A DNA stretch of 8,683 nt from contig JBFKQZ010000129.1 in assembly GCA_041627475.1 (NCBI GenBank), positions 1 through 8,683 on the forward strand, given 5' to 3'. This stretch comes from JBFGFG01 sp041627475 (GTDB lineage Bacteria; Actinomycetota; Nitriliruptoria; Nitriliruptorales; Nitriliruptoraceae). Of this stretch, positions 5,248 through 8,683 are shown piece by piece (positions within the stretch are counted from its first letter, which is position 1; every line of letters starts with the position of its first letter). Under the pieces are notes generated by a model. It did not search any database. It was given only the letters and a program-made list of their open reading frames with translations, and was not told the DNA's origin. The translations under genes and the position numbers were made by a program.

Positions 5248-7125
5248 GTGTCGAACCCTCCCAGCTCCCTGCTCCGACGCGGCGCCCGTGTGGTGGCCGT
5301 GTCGTTGCGTGGTGCGCGCCTGCAGTTCGGGCTCGGCATCGGGGCGGCGCTGCTGTTCGCCACGATGACGGTCGTGAGCTCGGTCGTGATCGGCCGGGTC
5401 ACCGACCGCGTCATCCAGCCGGCGCTCGAGGAGGGCCTCGACGTCGGCAACGCGCTCTGGCTGGGTGTGCTCGCGATCGTGGGCGTCGGGGTCCTCAAGG
5501 CGATCGGCGTGTTCGGCCGCCGCTTCGGCGCCTACACCGCGCAGTTCCACCTCCAGGCGACCTACCGCCGCCGGGTGACGCGCAAGTACCTCGAGCTGCC
5601 GATCGCCTGGCACCGTCGGCACACGACCGGCGAGCTGCTGAGCAACGCGAACGCCGACATCGAGGCCGCGTTCTTCCTCGCGGCGCCGCTGCCGATGTCG
5701 ATCGCGGCCGCCGCGATGCTGGCCATCACCGCAGCGCTGCTGATCGTCAGCGACCCGCTGCTCGCGATCATCGGTTTCGTCGTCGGCCCGCTGCTCGCCG
5801 GGGTCAACAGCTACTTCTCCCGGCGCATGCGCCATGCCGCGACGCTCGCCCAGCAGTCGCGAGCCGACGTGTCGGCGCTCGCGCACGAGTCGTTCGACGC
5901 GGCGATCGTGGTCAAGACGATGGGGCGCGAGGCCGCCGAGTCCGAGCGTTTCCGCCGCCGCTCCGAGCAGCTGCGCGACCGCATGATCCGGTTCGCGACC
6001 GTCCGGGCGAAGTTCGACCCGCTGATGGAGGGGCTGCCGACCCTGGCGATCCTCGCCGTCCTCTGGGTCGGTGCGCGCCGCGTCGCCGTGGGGGCGCTCA
6101 CGCCCGGTGACCTCGTGCAGTTCGCCTACCTCTTCCGCCTCGTCGCGATCCCGATCCGCGTGTTCGGCTGGCTGCTGGGCGAGCTGCCGCGGGCGATCGT
6201 CGGCTACGACCGCGTCGACCGGGTCCTGCAGGCCGAGGGCTCGACCGAGTACGGCGCGGTCACGCCGTCGGGGGAGGGCGGCCTGCCCGTCGCCACCGAG
6301 GGCCTCGCGTACCTGCACCCGACCGACGGGCACTCCGACGTCTCCGGCAGCGCCGACGACGAGCTCGCAGCGGCGTTGGGGCTCGAGGAGCGCCGTGAGA
6401 CCGGCAAGGGCGGCGACGCCCCGGTGGCGCGCGAGGACGACACCCGCGGCGTGGAGGACGTCGACCTCGAGGTCGCTGCGGGCCAGACCGTCGCCATCGT
6501 CGGCCCCACCGGCAGCGGCAAGACGACGATCGCCTCGCTGCTCGTGCGGCTGCTCGACCCCCAGGCCGGTCGGGTCCTGCTGGGCGGCCACGAGGTGCAG
6601 GACCTCGAACGACACGCGCTGTCGGGCGGCACCTCGATCGTGTTCCAGGAGGCCTTCGTCTTCGACGACTCGGTCCGCGGCAACATCACGCTCGGCGGCG
6701 ACTTCGGCGACGACGAGGTCCGGGAGGCGGCGCGCCTGGCCGGTGCCGAGGAGTTCATCGCGAAGCTCCCCGAGGGCTACGAGACCCAGGTCGGCGAGCG
6801 TGGTGCGACGCTGTCCGGCGGGCAGCGCCAGCGCATCGCGCTGGCCCGTGCACTGGTGCGGCGCCCGCGCCTGCTGGTCCTGGACGACGCGACCAGCGCC
6901 GTCGACCCCGCCGTCGAGGCCGAGATCCTCGGCAACCTTCGCTCCGCGGCCCTGCCGTCGACGGTCGTCATCGTCGCCTACCGCAACGGGTCGATCTCGC
7001 TCGCCGACGAGGTGCTGTTCGTCCAGCACGGCACCGTCGCCGCCCGCGGCACGCACCAGGAGCTGCGCGCCGGCGTGCCCGACTACGAGCACCTCGTCAG
7101 TGCCTACGAACGGGACCGGACGTGA
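5248..7125 (+). CDS. ABC exporter half-transporter, degenerate-site subunit (permease plus ATPase)
   Basis: This 625-residue type IV (exporter-fold) ABC half-transporter probably exports drugs, lipids or peptides as a heterodimer with the next gene product. Six membrane segments are seen near residues 27-50, 69-89, 148-170, 174-196, 262-280 and 288-312. The nucleotide-binding domain has a possible A-loop Y355, Walker A GPTGSGKT at 419-426 (K425), Q-loop Q467, an intact signature LSGGQ at 522-526, and Walker B ending in D546. The residue after Walker B is D547 rather than the catalytic Glu, and the H-loop reads VAYR with Y578 in place of His, so its own ATP site should be weak or inactive. About 40 extra residues, acidic and charged (roughly 360-400), separate the first and second strands of the domain. 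GTG 5248 was chosen because it sits just after a good -10 box. ATG 5227 is in frame but would overlap that box and lacks a ribosome-binding site. Confidence 0.9.
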   Translation: MSNPPSSLLRRGARVVAVSLRGARLQFGLGIGAALLFATMTVVSSVVIGRVTDRVIQPALEEGLDVGNALWLGVLAIVGVGVLKAIGVFGRRFGAYTAQFHLQATYRRRVTRKYLELPIAWHRRHTTGELLSNANADIEAAFFLAAPLPMSIAAAAMLAITAALLIVSDPLLAIIGFVVGPLLAGVNSYFSRRMRHAATLAQQSRADVSALAHESFDAAIVVKTMGREAAESERFRRRSEQLRDRMIRFATVRAKFDPLMEGLPTLAILAVLWVGARRVAVGALTPGDLVQFAYLFRLVAIPIRVFGWLLGELPRAIVGYDRVDRVLQAEGSTEYGAVTPSGEGGLPVATEGLAYLHPTDGHSDVSGSADDELAAALGLEERRETGKGGDAPVAREDDTRGVEDVDLEVAAGQTVAIVGPTGSGKTTIASLLVRLLDPQAGRVLLGGHEVQDLERHALSGGTSIVFQEAFVFDDSVRGNITLGGDFGDDEVREAARLAGAEEFIAKLPEGYETQVGERGATLSGGQRQRIALARALVRRPRLLVLDDATSAVDPAVEAEILGNLRSAALPSTVVIVAYRNGSISLADEVLFVQHGTVAARGTHQELRAGVPDYEHLVSAYERDRT

Positions 7126-8683
7126 GTGCCACCCCCGTCGTCGAGGACGAGCGCCAGGAGGTCGAGGCGCTCCGCACCGTCGTGCGCGGCCTGCGGCTGA
7201 ACCCCGAGCTGCGTGACGGCCTGCTCGCCACCGTCCTGCTCGCGCTGCTGGCGACCGCCGGCCGCGTGGTCGTGCCCGTCGTGATCCAGCAGGTCATCGA
7301 CCGTGGCCTGGTCGACACCGGCGTCGACCTCGACGCCGTCACCCGCTTCGTGGCCTACGGCGTCGTCGCCGCGGCCGTCACGGCGATCGCGTCGGCGATC
7401 ATGAACCGACGGCTCGCCGAGGTCACCGAGACCGCGCTGAGCAACCTCCGCGTCCGCACCTTCCGCCACGTCCACGACCTCTCTGTCCTGCACCAGGCGG
7501 CGCAGCAGCGCGGCCAGCTGGTCTCCCGCGTCACCTCCGACATCGACGAGATCAGCCGCTTCATGTCGTGGGGCGGGCTCAACCTGCTGACCTCGTCGGG
7601 GCAGCTGCTCGTCGCGACCGCCGTGATGTTCGCCTACTCGTGGCGGCTCACGCTGGTCGTCCTGCTGACGTTCGTGCCCTTCGTGGTCGCGGCACGCTGG
7701 TTCCAGCGGCAGCTCACCACTGCCTACGCACTCGTCCGCGAACGGGTCGGCGCCCTGCTCGGCGTGGTGGCCGAGGCCGTCACCGGCGCGCCGGTCGTGC
7801 GTGCCTACGGCGTCGAGGAGCGCACCCAGGAGCGGCTCGACGAGCGGATCGAGGAGCATCGCGTGGCGGCCGTGCGGGCCGGGAAGCTCTCGTCCTCGTT
7901 CTCGGGCGTCGGTGAGGTGTTCGGGGCGATCGCGACCGCCGCCGTCGTGGCCGCCGGCGTGCTGTCGGGCGTCGACGGCAGCGTCACGGCCGGCACCGTG
8001 GTGGCCTTCCTCTTCCTCGTCTCGCTCTTCATCGACCCGGTCAACATCGCGATGGAGGTCGTGAACGAGGGACAGACCGCCGTCGCCGGCTGGGCGCGCG
8101 TGCTCGACGTGCTGGACACGCCGCCGGACGTCGCCGACCCGGGCGAGGACGGCGAGGACCTGCCGCCGGGCGGGCTCGACATCACGGTCCGGGACGTGTC
8201 GTTCCGCTACCCGCGCAAGGGCGAGTCGGCGCACGACGCGTCCGGCCCGTGGGTGCTGCACGACGTCGACGTGCACCTCGACGCGCACGCCAACGTCGCC
8301 GTGGTCGGTGAGACCGGCAGCGGCAAGACGACCTTCGTGAAGCTGCTGACCCGCCTGATGGACCCGACCGCGGGCACCGTCGAGCTGGCCGGGGTGCCCG
8401 TCGACCACGTCCGGTTCGCGTCACTGCGTCGTCGCGTCGTCATGGTCCCGCAGGAGGGCTCGCTGTTCGAGGGCACGATCGCCGAGAACGTCGCGATGGG
8501 GCTGGCCGAGGACGATGCCCATCCGGTCGAGGAGCAGCTCGAGACCGCGTTCACCGAGCTCGGCCTGGCCGACTGGCTCGAGGAGCTGCCGCGCGGGTGG
8601 GAGACCAACGTCGGCGAGGGCGGTCGCGCCCTGTCGGCGGGGGAGCGACAGCTGGTCGCGCTCGCCCGTGCCTACGTCGCCAA
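7122..8683 (+). CDS. ABC exporter half-transporter, second subunit (3' end outside window)
   Basis: This is the first 520 residues of a second exporter-type ABC half-transporter. I translated it codon by codon from GTG 7122 and found no stop before the window ends. Its start overlaps the previous stop as GTGA, so the two subunits are probably co-translated and pair as a heterodimer. The N-terminal half is a six-helix membrane domain beginning with a hydrophobic segment near residues 34-55, with typical coupling-region text such as GQLVSRVTSDIDEISRF and AVTGAPVVRAYGVEER. The nucleotide-binding domain has an A-loop region VSFRYP, Walker A GETGSGKT at 396-403 (K402), Q-loop Q444 in VMVPQEGSLFEGTI, and a signature reading LSAGE (504-508) followed by RQ instead of LSGGQ. 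Walker B, the catalytic Glu and the H-loop lie beyond the window. The altered signature faces the degenerate Walker site of the first subunit, so a canonical Walker B and His are predicted here. Confidence 0.9.
   Translation, partial: MSATPVVEDERQEVEALRTVVRGLRLNPELRDGLLATVLLALLATAGRVVVPVVIQQVIDRGLVDTGVDLDAVTRFVAYGVVAAAVTAIASAIMNRRLAEVTETALSNLRVRTFRHVHDLSVLHQAAQQRGQLVSRVTSDIDEISRFMSWGGLNLLTSSGQLLVATAVMFAYSWRLTLVVLLTFVPFVVAARWFQRQLTTAYALVRERVGALLGVVAEAVTGAPVVRAYGVEERTQERLDERIEEHRVAAVRAGKLSSSFSGVGEVFGAIATAAVVAAGVLSGVDGSVTAGTVVAFLFLVSLFIDPVNIAMEVVNEGQTAVAGWARVLDVLDTPPDVADPGEDGEDLPPGGLDITVRDVSFRYPRKGESAHDASGPWVLHDVDVHLDAHANVAVVGETGSGKTTFVKLLTRLMDPTAGTVELAGVPVDHVRFASLRRRVVMVPQEGSLFEGTIAENVAMGLAEDDAHPVEEQLETAFTELGLADWLEELPRGWETNVGEGGRALSAGERQLVALARAYVA

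Noticed and set aside
4726..7092. 788-residue open frame on the minus strand
   Set aside because: It covers the end of rne and nearly all of the first ABC gene in antisense. It is Asp/Arg/Ala-rich with no recognisable domain; the sense strand has complete Walker and signature motifs.
7104..8408. 434-residue open frame on the minus strand
   Set aside because: It is antisense to the second ABC subunit, whose sense frame runs uninterrupted with Walker A, Q-loop and signature motifs.
8631..8651. LSAGE signature as a sign that the second ABC gene is a pseudogene
   Set aside because: The frame is intact, the other motifs are canonical, and an altered signature in one half is usual for heterodimeric exporters.

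Overview
The window is very GC-rich, strongly biased to G/C at third codon positions, and every gene I can support is on the + strand. Together with the gene content (an arginine/glycine-rich RNase E/G, a radical SAM/DUF2344 pair, and an asymmetric ABC exporter pair with a 'VAYR' H-loop), this suggests a high-GC actinomycetote, perhaps a deep-branching lineage such as Nitriliruptoria, Egibacteria or Acidimicrobiia. The lineage is inferred from the look of the sequence, not from a search.

Layout. (i) 1-459: the C-terminal part of a major facilitator superfamily permease, cut by the window edge. (ii) 460-627: intergenic DNA with a weak -10-like hexamer, a perfect 12-bp palindrome and the first copy of a two-part motif. 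(iii) 628-5119: a three-gene unit comprising a radical SAM protein of the uncharacterised TIGR03960 type, a DUF2344/TIGR03936 partner whose GTG start overlaps the previous stop, and an RNase E/G endoribonuclease. (iv) 5120-5247: intergenic DNA with a second copy of the two-part motif, a strong GC hairpin (probable terminator) and a TATGCT -10-like box almost touching the next start. (v) 5248-8683: two overlapping genes for the halves of a heterodimeric ABC exporter. The second half runs off the right edge before its Walker B motif.

How the genes fit together. The first unit pairs an RNA-decay/processing nuclease with a radical SAM enzyme and its dedicated partner, whose substrate is unknown to me. 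The tight coupling suggests an RNA- or ribosome-related job, but that is inference. The second unit encodes an exporter in which subunit 1 has a non-canonical Walker B neighbour (Asp for Glu) and a non-canonical H-loop (Tyr for His), while subunit 2 has an altered signature (LSAGE). These changes fall on the same composite ATP site, so one site is predicted to be degenerate and the other competent.

The most interesting loose ends are the two-part motif bracketing the RNase E unit, a perfect 9-bp hairpin inside the DUF2344 gene shortly before the RNase E start, and the uncharacterised radical SAM/DUF2344/RNase E combination. There is no tRNA, rRNA, CRISPR array, insertion sequence or other sign of mobile DNA.
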